Assembly (NCBI GenBank): GCA_963377175.1
Contig: CAUJNA010003741.1
Location: 72,001-136,000, forward strand
Direction of reading: 5' to 3'
DNA: 64,000 nucleotides
From: Effrenium voratum
Taxonomy: Eukaryota > Sar > Dinophyceae > Suessiales > Symbiodiniaceae
Made by a program: the position numbers and the translations under genes. How positions within the stretch are numbered: position 1 is the first letter of the stretch; each line of letters starts with the position of its first letter. The notes beneath the pieces were generated by a model, which saw only the letters and a list, made by a program, of their open reading frames with translations, was not told the origin of the DNA and made no database searches. This document shows positions 10,539-21,804 of the stretch, one piece after another.

Positions 10539-11168
10539 GCAAGAAGCCTCAACCAGAGGACACGGCAGGCCTTTTCATGATTTTGCAAGTTGTTCTTCTT
10601 TCTTTTTTGAAACCTCAACAAGAGGACACAGGATGACTTGTCAAGTTGTTTTTTGGGTTGAGGGGCCACTTGCAAGTTGTGTTGCTATCCCGGTGGGTTG
10701 CACGATTGGAATTGTGCTTGCCCGCATCGTTCATTGCAGCAGACCGCACCAAGGCCTAGGTTCTTTAATGATGATCCCGATTGCTTCAACTGCTAGTGAG
10801 GCTGCAGCGGCATTTCTAAACCCTTGCTTGCCATTGTAGCAGGCTTGAACACGTTGAATGCATTGTGATGTGCGGTCAGAGTGCTGTTCTGTTTTGTGGG
10901 TGCAGCAAGTTCGTGCAAGGCTAGCACAAACCTGAGTTGAATGCAGCGCCACATTTTGTCTTGAACCAATCTTACGTGTATTGCTGCGCAGGCAAAAGCG
11001 CCGGTTGCTGACTCTGAATAGGTCTTCTCATATTCTGAAGGAACACTCCAGAGCAATGGGTAAGGCGTGGAGTTTGTTGGTCAAGCTTGGCGGTAGTTGA
11101 AGTAGGAGTGGCATGAAATGGTACAGATGCACGCTCCCTCAACTTATGCGATATATTTTTCGGGGCAG
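10539..11168. other. Intron-like, small direct repeat
   Basis: gcctcaaccagaggacacgg near 10547 recurs as acctcaacaagaggacacag near 10610. No other feature seen. Confidence 0.35.
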
Positions 11169-11230
11169 CGTTTTATAGCGCACGCACGTCCTCCGCGCTT
11201 GAAGAGTTTGTTGATGTGAATCCTGCGACT
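11169..11230 (+). CDS. Candidate exon
   Basis: Acceptor tttttcggggcag; donor GCGACT then GTGAGT. Reads FYSARTSSALEEFVDVNPAT. The frame stays open to 11276, so a later donor is possible. Confidence 0.45.
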
Positions 11231-11421
11231 GTGAGTCCTCTTGCCGTGAACCCGCGAGAAGCTTTTCCCGGTGCCATCTAAGGCAAGGGCTCCTCCACGG
11301 CCGAATTTTCCAGAGGAGCCTACCCCAAGGCTGGGCGGGCGGAGTTGCTGGGAAGGGCTGCGGGGGGTCCTCCATGGCGCCGTACCTTCAACCAGCGTCT
11401 GCGCTTAGAATCCTATCTTAG

Positions 11422-11555
11422 CAAGGGAACTAGGCCCATGGCCCACAGAAGGAGCTTTGCCCGCATATACGAGCACCGGTGGTACAGCCAGAAACCGCTC
11501 GCACAGCCTTCCCAAGGTGGTGAAGGTCCTGCCACTTTCGATCGGGAAAGGGGAG
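11422..11555 (+). CDS. Candidate exon
   Basis: Acceptor tcctatcttag; donor AAAGGGGAG then GTGAGT, a perfect consensus. Two frames are open: PMAHRRSFARIYEHRWYSQK and one ending LPKVVKVLPLSIGKG. Frame undecided. Confidence 0.4.
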
Positions 11556-11965
11556 GTGAGTGAGAATTGAGAGGACTCCGCTTCTCGCAAAAAAAAGGGA
11601 TCTAAAGCGGCCGAAACCGCATTTTTCGTCGCCAACCGCCCAAGGCACCCAAATAGCAAGGGTCAACTCGGAGCATGTCCGCTGAGCCTGAGGAGACGTG
11701 CCTTTGGGGCTGGGGCCAGGCTCGACTCTGAGGCTGGTGGTTTCACCATCCGGGACTCAGCGCATTTTTTTGGGGGCATGGCTTTCAGTATGTGAGTCTG
11801 ACTCTTTTCTGCCTTTTGTTTGGAAGGTTTTGCCAATCAAGTCAGCCAAGCTGAGAGTCTGACTTGGGTGGGGTGCTTGAAGGGACCCAGCCTTTTGAGG
11901 CCTCCCCGATTTTGACACACACACACACACACCCACCTGTATTTCTTTCTCTCTGTCCATGCCAG

Positions 11966-12058
11966 TCGCCAGGCCAGCGCCTCGCTTCCGATCAAGGCCT
12001 TCGGGTCGCAGCTGCGGGTCGCCAGGGGCCACTCTGAGGGGCCTGTGGTTCACGAAAG
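11966..12058 (+). CDS. Exon with strong acceptor and GC donor
   Basis: Preceded by a long pyrimidine tract (tttctttctctctgtccatgccag) after a CA microsatellite. Reads RQASASLPIKAFGSQLRVAR then GHSEGPVVHER; donor ACGAAAG then GCGGCA. Confidence 0.5.
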
Positions 12059-12830
12059 GCGGCAGACATGGCGAAACGTGCCTGGGACACGTCGCGTCGC
12101 AATCATGAGTATTCCCTTTGACGCAAGCGACATGCTTGGGACGTATGAAAGAGATGGATGCAAGGGAGCACATGCTTGGGACATGTCCCCTGAGGCCACG
12201 CAGATATTCCCCGTGCATTCTGAAAGTTTCTGAGATCACCTCGTTGCTTTTTGGTCCTAGCTTGTTACATGTTTTTTGCCTCAATGCATTTGAGCAATGC
12301 CCAAGTCAAAATGCTGGAACATGGATCCAGACGATGGCATCACATGTTGTTTGACATTTGGATGTTGGCAATCTTTCAAAATCCAAGCGTGCTTACATTC
12401 TCCAGAACCTGCTGTACCACTATTCCAAACTTTACTAAAGTTGGCCATTTTTAGAAGCTCTGTCGGAAAAGGGAAACATGACATGTCTTCTTTACCACGG
12501 CACATGGACTCCATGCCCCAAGTTGGTGAGCTCAGCTTTTCCCCCCAAGCCGAGTTGGTCGTCTGGGAGCTGGTCTTGGTCGTTTGCCGAGTTCTGAGGG
12601 ACCCGAATTTTCCATTCGCAGTCTTCATGCCCGACTTACCCCAGCACCTTTCGCATGTCTTTTTTTCTTTTCTCGATTACCTGAAAAATAGATGTATTTG
12701 GGTTGGCGAGGTGGCCTTGGGTTCCGGCTCAATTTGGCTCGAGTCATCCAGCGCCATCTATTTTCCAGAAGGACACCTAGCATTGGGGCATGTGCCGGCA
12801 TGGGTATGTGTTGTTTTCCTTTACACCCAG
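12059..12830. other. Probable intron with a family H remnant
   Basis: 12690-12781 resembles the right half of the element at 30110-30218 (ccatctattttcc.aa.aggacacct). Otherwise only shadow frames, including a 217-codon T-rich one at 12297-12950. Confidence 0.35.
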
Positions 12831-12940
12831 GTGGACAGGGTACACAAACCCCCGCATGTTTCGAAGACCTCGTATCCTTGGCAGGCCGCTGGAGCAGACG
12901 TCGCAGCTGTACAGACGCATCTTCGGCCTGCGGACAAAAG
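12831..12940 (+). CDS. Exon of the same plus-strand gene series
   Basis: Strong acceptor (ttgttttcctttacacccag), 110 bp, GC donor (ACAAAAG then GCGGAG). Reads WTGYTNPRMFRRPRILGRPL then EQTSQLYRRIFGLRTK. Arg/Leu-rich with GC-rich third positions; no family recognised. Confidence 0.6.
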
Positions 12941-13626
12941 GCGGAGCTGAGTTAGGTCTGGCTTCAGGCTTGAAGGCATGGTTTTTTGCCACTCGTGCTG
13001 TTCCATTGCACAACGCCATGTACGCAGTTCATAGCTACAACAGGTGGTGCACAGTGATTTCATATCACACGTGTCTGGAGCAATGTTTAGCTGCAGGAAG
13101 TATGGCCGGTTTTCCCACAAGGCAGATTCTCATAGTTGCTCACATGCAGCTAAGATGTCTTGCAGCGCTTTATTGTCGTTTGTGGGCAACTGGATTTAAC
13201 CCGGCTGGGGCGTTGTTTTGAGGCTGCACTCAATCTGAACACGTCATGTGAACAACCCCAGCTCATATTGTCCAGTTGCTGAAAGGATGCAACATTCCCA
13301 CCCTTTCTGCAAGAAGTGGGATACCGAGCTTTGGCAAAAGCAGGGAGTCTTCCAAAGGACCAAACTTGGGGCCTTCAGGAATCGATCCATTGATCCTATG
13401 TATGTCAAAGTCTGTAGGAGGACAATGGCAGGGCAGCGGCACACAATTTCTATCAGCAAGGCTAGTTGGATTGTTTTAGTCAACTGCTTGCCATGATATC
13501 ATGATGCTGTCCTGGCTTGTCCCTTCACTGCATCACACTGCTGGCATGGAACCCAAAATGGGGGTCCAAAAGAAGATTCCCTCCAGCAAACGGCAGCCAT
13601 GTTTCTTATGTTGGGCAAGTGTCATG
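12941..13626. other. Nothing recognised
   Basis: Probable intron; only short, low-quality frames. Confidence 0.35.
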
Positions 13627-13728
13627 TGGGTATGGGTCAAAATACAACCACCAGGGGACCGCAGGTTGTAGTCTTTGGTTCCATTTACCAGGGTTCCATT
13701 TTGGGTACGCATTTTTGACCCATAGCCA
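13627..13728 (+). mobile_element. Family A inverted-repeat element, copy 1
   Basis: Left arm TGGGTATGGGTCAAAA, right arm TTTTTGACCCATAGCCA. Flanked by TG (13625-13626 and 13729-13730). Interior more diverged than in other copies. Confidence 0.7.
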
Positions 13729-13857
13729 TGTGGCCATGCAAGTTATGCGAGAAGAGGAGCGGTTTTCTGGCCCTTGACTCCTTAGCTGTGTCGCGCGGCT
13801 GAGGACGCTGCCCTTTGCGACGGCCGGCGCCTAAATCGAAGTTGCTGGCCGCTACTG

Positions 13858-13937
13858 ATCGATGGACAGACAGACAGGCAGGCAGACAGACAGACAGCCA
13901 GACAGACAGACAGACAGAGAGAGAGAGAGAGAGAGAC
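13858..13937. repeat. (GACA)n then (GA)n microsatellite
   Basis: Tandem gacagaca with ggca variants, then gagaga. Confidence 0.9.
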
Positions 13938-14164
13938 GGTGGTGTCAGGGCAGAGATTGGATGAAAGATGGGACATGTTGCATTTTCACTCACCGCCATC
14001 TTTAGGCCTTCGCTCCTTGTTCGGATTGAGCTTAGGCCTTGGGGTGGCCCGTGCAACCGTGCCTGAGGCCAAGGGCGGCCTCATTCTGGGTCCTTTGGGC
14101 CTGGTGTGCCTTGGCGTCAATGGAGGCGTGCCGTGGCGTCCCTGGCAGGGCCCTGGCAAAAGTG

Positions 14165-14262
14165 ATTGATACAGATAGATGGATGGACGGATGGAAGGAT
14201 GGACAGATGGATGGGTGGATGGATGGATAGATGGCTGGATGGAAGGATGGATGGATAGATAA
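14165..14262. repeat. (GGAT)n microsatellite
   Basis: Tandem gatggatg with gacg, gaag and tagat variants. Confidence 0.9.
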
Positions 14263-14927
14263 GACTGCTTTAGGCCTCGGTGGAGCCGGGGGAACCATAC
14301 CAAGTGACGTATGAGCTGTAAGTCTCGCTTGCCCAAACCTGGCAGTGAAAGATGATCCTTTGGAGCGCCTGCTGATAATCAACCGAAGGCTCAAATTCTC
14401 AGTATGGACTGAGGAGAACAACTCAACACATTTGTAAACGGCTCCTTCAGTCATTGCATGACTTGATGCATCTTGACTGGCCAGCAGCAGCCGAACCCAG
14501 CGCTCAAGCAGCATCCAACAAGCATGAGTTGAGGGGCCTAAAACCCGCGGGCAATCGTGTATGACACCTGCACCCCCGGCAAGCATTGCTACATAAAATT
14601 GCTTGGGTCTTCTTGGGGTCTCTGTATCATGTTGTTTTCTCCCGGAACCCTGGCCAAATGGGAGGGCTCTGCAAGAACTCGTTCTCGGCGATCGCTTCGG
14701 CTCAAAGAGGTTTCATGGCCTGAAAGCTCGGCAAGGCAGTCAATCAATTTGGCCCCAGCTGCCACTAGCTTCCAACGCAGAATGGTGGCACCACGTTGGA
14801 CCTCCCACCAAACGCATGGTTGTTGTTGGGAACCATTTTACATTTTTGCTTATTGTGGTTTCGTGGTTGGAATCCCCACTTAACTGCTAAAATTGAATGT
14901 CTTGTTCCCCTTCCCACGTCAACCAAG

Positions 14928-15008
14928 AATATGGCTCACAGGCCGGTTCCTTTATGAGCTGAGGTGTGTGGCGGCGCTGTCACACCATTGCGCGCGCCCA
15001 AGAGAGGG
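14928..15008 (+). CDS. Candidate exon
   Basis: After cttcccacgtcaaccaag, reads IWLTGRFLYELRCVAALSHH then CARPREG; possible donor GTCTGA. May continue the upstream gene. Confidence 0.35.
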
Positions 15009-15044
15009 GTCTGAACAGGAGTGGTTTCCAATCCAAAGCTCACA

Positions 15045-15162
15045 TGGCTGCGGGTCAAAACCAACGGTACCATTTTGGGGTAGGTGCACAACCCCAATTT
15101 ATGTCTATTTTAGTGGGGATTGGGATGTTCAGTGGAACTACGGGATTTTGACCCAAAAATCA
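15045..15162 (-). mobile_element. Family A element, copy 2 (inverted)
   Basis: 118 bp, reverse orientation to 27395. Arms TGGCTGCGGGTCAAAA and TTTTGACCCAAAAATCA. Flanked by CA (15043-15044 and 15163-15164). Confidence 0.75.
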
Positions 15163-15242
15163 CATAGCAGTGCAATGCTCTGACACCAATCGTCGAACAT
15201 TTTGTGTTGGTCAGTACAGAAGGTTGGAAGGCAGAACCTCCT

Positions 15243-15575
15243 TGGCAGAGACGCGACTCACGGACACGGTCATGTGAATGTGTTGGCAGAACAGTATTTC
15301 AACAAGGGTGCCGACGATTTGGGAACCCATACCACGGGATCACAGAGAGTTCCAAGGGCTATGGCCACGGTGTGACCTTGCGGTCAAGGACAAGAGCCTA
15401 CTTGACGCGGAACTGCACGGCGCCCGCGGTTTTCTTGGGCAGCGCTTCTGCCGAAGGAGGAGCAGGCCAACCTACCCTCCTGGATTGCCAGGCGGGATGC
15501 AGTCGCAAGAACTGCAGGGGCCGGCGCTTCATGGCTGAAGACAACCAGACTCAGGACCGCCTTCCGTCTTGGTGG
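15243..15575 (+). CDS. Candidate exon region, two open frames
   Basis: GC-rich segment after cttggcag. One frame reads GITESSKGYGHGVTLRSRTR and later a Cys-rich stretch with DCQAGCSRKNCRGRR; another reads CDLAVKDKSLLDAELHGARG. The boundaries and true frame are unclear. Confidence 0.3.
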
Positions 15576-16861
15576 ACAAGGGTTCTTCGCAGACGCACTC
15601 GCCCCGCGCCGTACTCAGGGTGCTGAGGGTCTCAAGCCCGGCGCAGTCCGGGACAGCAGCTCTGCGCAAGCATCACTGGGCGATCTTCTTGAACTGGGTC
15701 GAAAAGGAGTTTGTCTTTGGTTCCTTCGGCAGGCGCAGGCGACTCTGCTGCGCTCCTTTCGGAGACCAAGCGGCAGGAGCTTGAGCCCGTCCAGCGCGGT
15801 GCTTGCTCGGCTATGGGGCCGGCCTAGGTATTGCAGGCACCGTGCTCATCCTGTAAGCGCGCCGGAAAGGACCTGCTGACCTCTCTAGATTTGGTCAGAC
15901 AATCCGGATCACCTCGCCGAGGAGAGGACCAATAGTGTCGAGGCGCTTTCGCTCAGCACCTCGCAGTTTGCGAGCTTGAAGTGATCCACACCCTTGAGCA
16001 CACCTTCAAAGCGCTCCCACCTGAAGCTCGGATTTTTGCTGGCTGCCCAGGAGTTTACGGAGGTGGCAGGGCGGTGTAGTGCAACGGTGCAACGAGCGGG
16101 GTCCGACTTACACTGCTGCGAAGGCTGCGGTATTGAAGAGATGAGACTGGCGCACGCAGCCACTTCTGGGCGCTACTTGTGGGAGGTCAACGCAGCCTCG
16201 AACCCTCCTGCAGCTGCCTGTGGCTGGCCAGCCATGCGCGGAGCGCAATGGCATGAATCACTCGGAAGCCCGTAGAGAAACGCGCGGCCAGGGCGCCGGC
16301 GAATGGTTTGAACTGTGCCTCGCAAGCATCCTCTCAGCTTCTGGTCACCGATTTCAGCTTCAGGCATGGGCCTTCTGCTGAAGTTGGCAACGCGGACCAG
16401 CACGAGGCATGGATGGGGAAACCATGGGTTGCGTCAAAGTCATGAAGTTTCCCTCGGAAGAGTTACCTGGTTTTGACCTGGCACCAACTCGGCACGGTCC
16501 TGCGCGGCTTGTGTAGGGAGAATTCCGAGACGTCAAAAGCTCATCGCCCTCGATGTTTGGGGAGTGACCATCAGACAAACCGAGGGTTGTAGCACGATAG
16601 CCTTGTCGTGAAAGATTTAAAGAGGGCACGGTGTGCCTCCAGAGGGCACCTTCCACATTCTCGGTGCATGTTTCACTGCGATGTGACACGAACCTTGGCA
16701 GGACCGGGCTCATTCCCAAAAAACGGAATCCGAGGAGCTGCACTCCAAGTGGACGCTATCCCAGTTGTTTCAAACAAATATCTTTCAGCTCATGAGTGTA
16801 GTCTTGGGCAGCGGTGCTCTTGGTCAGGGCTCCCTACAGCACCATGAATTTGAAACATGGA
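15576..16861. other. Unassigned, some coding-like sequence
   Basis: A 93-codon frame at 15994-16275 and its antisense partner both look plausible, so neither is called. No repeats recognised. Confidence 0.3.
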
Positions 16862-17009
16862 AGCACGTGTGTGTGCGTGTGTGTGTGTGTGTGTGGGTGT
16901 GTGTGTGTGGGTGTGGTTCAGTAATGTTTGTTATGTTTGTTTGTTTGTTTGTTTGTTTGTTTGTTTGTTTGTTTGTTTGTTTGTTTGTTTGTTTGTTTGT
17001 TTGTTTGTT
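16862..17009. repeat. (GT)n and (GTTT)n microsatellites
   Basis: GT-rich run to about 16917, then about 20 units of gttt ending at the hairpin at 17010. Confidence 0.95.
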
Positions 17010-17074
17010 CCCCAAACAGTTTACTGTGAGGGGTTCTAAATTCATTTAAGGTGGCTCGCCTGTTGCCAAGCCCT

Positions 17075-20000
17075 AGCCTGGATGCCTGGCACAGCTCTCT
17101 GGGTGGACGGGTTCATTTGTCTCCCTGTGTCTCCCTTCATTTGTCTCCCGTTGTCTCCCCGCCTGGATGCCTGGCACGGCTCTCTGGGTGGACGCGTTCG
17201 TTTGTCTCCCTGGGTTCACTTGTCTCCCTTTGTCTCCCTTCATTTGTCTCCCGTTGTCTCCCAGCCTGGATGATCCAGTCTGGGTGGACGGGTTCATTTG
17301 TCTCCCTTTGTCATTTGTCTCCCGTTGTCTCCCAGCCTGGATGCCTGGCACGGCTCTCTGGGTGGACGGGTTCATTTGTCTCCCTTTGTCTCCCTTCATT
17401 TGTCTCCCAGCCTGGATGCCTGGCGCGGCTCGGGTTCATTTGTCTCCCTTTGTCTCCCTTCATTTGTCTCCCGTTGTCTCCCAGCCTGGATGCCTGGGTG
17501 GACAGATTCACTTGTCTCCCTTTGTCTCCCTTCATTTGTCGCCCGTTGTCTCCCAGCCTGGATCTGGCACGGCTCTCTGGGTGGACGGGTTCATGTGTCT
17601 CCCTTTGTCCCCTTCATTTGTCTCCCGTTCTCTCCCAGCCTGGATGCCTGGCACGGCTCTCTGGGTGGACGGGTTCATTTGTCTCCCTTTGTCTCCCTTG
17701 ATTTCTCCCGTTGTCTCCCAGCCTGGATGCCTGGCACGGCTCTCTGGGTGGACGGGTTCATTTGTCTCCCTTTGTCTCCCTTCATTTGTCTCCCGTTGTC
17801 TCCCAGCCTGGATGCCTGGCGCGGCTCTCTGGGTGGACGGGTTCATTTGTCTACCTTTGTCTCCCAGGATGTCTGGCACCCCTTTGTTTCCCTTCATTTG
17901 TCTCCCGTTGTCTCCCAGCCTGGATGCCTGGCACTGTTTTTTTGGTGGACAGATTCACTTTTCTCCCTTTGTCTCCCTTCATTTGGCTCCTGTTGTCTCC
18001 CAGCCTGGATGTCTGTCACGGCTCTCCAGGCGGACGGATTCACTTGTCTCCCTTGGTTCCCCTTCATTTGTCTCCCATCTCTGTGGGTGGACGGATTCAT
18101 TTGTTTCCCTTTGTCTCCCTTTATTTGTCTCCCGTTGTCTCCCAGCCTGGATGCCTGGCACGGCTCTCTGGGTGGACGGATTCATTTGTCTCCCGTTGTC
18201 TCCCAGCCTGGATGTGTGGCACTCACGCTCCGCGGTTTCCTTCACTTCCCGCGGTTCTGTCCTTTTGGCGGGGTCTGGTTTGCCTTCGGCTTTGGCCCTG
18301 GCTTCGGTCATTCCTTGTCTTGTGGATGTTGGGGACAGGGTCCTCCTCTGTCTGCCCTTCATCTGGACTTCGATTTCGCTTGGGCTCGTGGTGGGTCGTC
18401 TTCCTTGTCTATCGTTGGCTACACCCTGTCTGTTCGTTCAGTGCCTCGTTATCAGTTGCGGTCCCGAGCTGACGATAGCGGTGCGCTGCGGTGCGCGGCT
18501 TCAGCTACGAGAAGGCTCTGTTAACCCCCCGGTGAAACAAACGTGAATCACGCTGGAGTTAAATCCTCTATCGATTCTTCGAGGATGTTCAACGAACCTT
18601 ACGCTGAGATACCCAGTGGTGCTCTTGGCACCTGGGGTTGTCCCGGCTCTCCCGGCGGACGGGTTCATTTGTCTCCCTCTCCCTCCATTTGCCTGACGGA
18701 TTCATTTGTCTCCCTTTGTCTCCCTTTATTTGGCCCCGGTTGTCTCCCAGCCTGGACGCCTGTCACGGCTCTCTGGGGTGGAGGGGTTCATTTGTCTCCC
18801 TTTGTCTCCCTTCATTTGTCTCCCGTTGTCTCCCAGCCTGGATGCCTGGCACGGCTCTCTGGGTGGACGGGTTCATTTGTCACCCTTTGTCTCCCTTCAT
18901 TTGTCTCCCGTTGCCTCCCAGCCTGGATGCCTGGCACGGCTCTCTGGGTGGACGGGTTCATTTGTCTCCCTTTGTCTCCCTTCATTTGTCTGGCACGGCT
19001 CTCTGGGCTTTGTTTCCCTTCATTTGTCTCCCGTTGTCTCCCAGCCTGGATGTCTGGCACGGCTCTCCAGGCGGACAGATTCACTTGTCTCCCTTTGTCT
19101 CCCTTCATTTGTCTCCCGTTGTCTCCCAGCCTGGATGCCTGGCACGGCTCTTTGGGTGGACAGTTTCACTTGTCTCCCTTTGTCTCCCTTCATTTGGCTC
19201 CCGTTGTCTCCCAGCCTGGATGTCTGTCACGGCTCTCCAGGCGGACGGATTCACTTGTCTCCCTTGGTTCCCCTTCATTTGTCTCCCATCTCTGTGGGTG
19301 GACGGATTGATTTGTCTCCCTTTGTCTCCCTTTATTTGTCTCCCGTTGTCTCCCAGCCTGGATGCCTCTCTGGGTGGACGGATTCATTTGTCTCCCTTTG
19401 TCTCCCTTTGTTTGTCTCCCGTTGTCTCCCAGCCTGGATGCCCCTCTGGGTGGACGGATTCATTTGTCTCCCGTTGTCTCCCAGCCTGGATGTGTGGCAC
19501 TCACGCTCCGCGGTTTCCTTCACTTCCCGCGGTTCTGTCCTTTTGGCGGGGTCTGGTTTGCCTTCGGCTTCGGCCCTGGCTTCGGTCATTCCTTGTCTTG
19601 TGGATGTTGGGGACAGGGTCCTCTGTCTGCCCTTCATCTGGACTTCGATTTTGCTTGGGCTCGTGGTGGGTCGTCTTCCTTGTCTATCGTTGGCTACACC
19701 CTGTCTGTTCGTTCAGTGCCTCGTTATCAGTTGCGGCCTCTCTCTGTCCTTGCTCGCATTTGGAGTCCCGAGCTGACGAGAGCGGTGCGCTGCGGTGCAC
19801 GGCTTCAGCTACGAGAAGGCTCTGTTAACCCCCCGGTGAAACAAACGTGAATCACGCTGGAGTTAAATCGTCTATCGATTCTTTGATGATGTTCAACGAA
19901 CCTACGCCGAGATACCCAGTGGTGCTCTTGGCACCTGGGGTTGTCCCGGCTCTCCCGGCGGACGGGTTCCTCTCCCTTCATTTGCCTGACAGATTCATTT

Positions 20001-20195
20001 GTCTCCCTTTGTCTCCCTTTATTTGGCCCCGGTTGTCTCCCAGCCTGGATGCCTGTCACGGCTCTCTGGGTGGACGGATTCGTTTGTCTCCCAGCTTGGA
20101 TGTCTGGCACGGCTCTCCGGGCGGACGGGTTCATTTGTCTCCCTTTGTCTCCTTCTTGTTGTCCCCCAGCCTGGATGCCTGGCACGGCTCCCTGG
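17075..20195. repeat. Satellite with an ~84-bp unit and 1.3-kb higher-order repeat
   Basis: Units read cctggatgcctggcacggct, ctctgggtggacgggttcat, then ttgtctccc motifs. Non-satellite spacers at 18220-18650 and 19495-19950 are near copies of each other (gaatcacgctggagttaaat starts at 18545 and 19849, 1304 bp apart). Open frames run through all three plus-strand phases (up to 459 codons), which is typical of stop-free repeats, so no protein is called. Confidence 0.9.
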
Positions 20196-21772
20196 TCATT
20201 CGCGGTGTATTCCGCGGGCACGCATGTGTGTTTGAGGCTCAGAAACGTGTGTTTGAGCGCGCGCGTGCGCTTGATCAAGCCACAGGCAGCATGCTGCGGA
20301 TGCACGTACGAGTGCTTCAAGTAAATGATTGTGTGTTCTTGGTGTGTTCCAGCTGACCACATCGGCGCGTTCCAAGTGAACACGCACTTTTTGCATGTGA
20401 CCACATGAGTGTGTTCCACGTCAGCACATGTTTGTGTTCCAGGTGAAAGCATGCGATTGTTCTGATAAAACACATATGCGATCCGGTCAAAATTCCTAGT
20501 AAGGGGGTTTAGTCTACAGAGGCCACCGTCGCAGTCACTTTGTGCAGTTTTTCATTCACACAAAGCGGAGTCCTGCAAATACCAATGGATTGCCCGCTCC
20601 CCACTGGAGGCGCTAGGATGGCGCTTGGTTTGCGCTAGGGTCTTCGGTGATCTTGGTTTCCAAGAGTTGGCGCGTGGGTTGCCGCGATGGGCTTTGCGTG
20701 GCTTTCAAGGGTGTAATGTTGCAGTTCTTACTTAGTACTTGAAGCCAGCCCGCACGTTTACCTTCATCTTACGTGGCCTTAATTTGTCAAATCCACACAG
20801 ATGGTCGCCGTGACTCCAAAAAATACGGCGAACCCGCGCTAGCCGCGCGCTAGCAAGGCGCTAGCGCAGTGGTCAGCTGTGACCGGTTCCCAGTTACGCT
20901 TCAATCCAAATTTGCTTCCGCTCTCCTCGCATGCAATTATCATGGAGTGCGATTTGCTGGACAAAGGGGAGAAACAACGGCTGAGGCAAGACGGCAGGGA
21001 TGCCTTGTACCGAGCATACGGAAGAATTGGGTTGCGTATTTCCCTGCGAAAGCAAATGCTTTACTGAATCGATACGAAGAGTTGCCACAATACGATCAAA
21101 GCACTTTAGCAATCGATACGAAAGACACTGTGCAGCTAAGCGAGAAAGAAGCGCAATGCGCCGGAAAGCTTTTGCTAAGCTGAAGCCTGTAACTGCTGGA
21201 GACGCATCCGATACTGATAGTACTAGCAGTAGTAGCAGCAGCAGCAGCAGCAGCTCGCGCGCTAGCAATGTGTTGCAAAAAAGCTAGATTGATCGTACAC
21301 GAACACTATTTTCCTACTTGGAACACGCATATAAAACACAAGCGTTGTTCAAGGCAGAGCCCCATGGAATAGCGCCTCACAGCCGGCTTCGGGAACTTGA
21401 TTTATGTGTCGCCCAGGCGTGCAGGAAATGTAAATTCCATGTGAACACATTTTTGTTGTCCAGGTGAACGCATGTGTGTTGCACATTTGTGTTGCACATG
21501 TTTCTCCACATGTGCACACACGTGTGTTCCATGTGTACACATATGTGTGTTACAAGTCAACACAGAAGTTTGTTCTGGTTAAACATGCTTGTGTGATCCA
21601 GGTCTGCACCAGTGTCGCACGTGAACACAAATGCCTGTTCCAAGTGAGCGCATATATGGGTTCCAGGTGAACACATATGTGTGTTGCAGGTGAACAGAAA
21701 TGTGCTTTCCAGACATACACACATATGTGTTCCAGGTGTACGCATGTGTGTGTGTGCGTGTTCCGGGCGCGC

Positions 21773-21804
<32 letters not shown>

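Noticed and set aside
17167..18546. 459-codon open frame and similar long frames to 19.8 kb
   Set aside because: Open in all three plus phases across a satellite with no stop codons in its unit; no start, splice or family signal.
17075..20195. CRISPR-like regular repeats
   Set aside because: Units are contiguous and degenerate without unique spacers of constant length, and the genome is eukaryotic.
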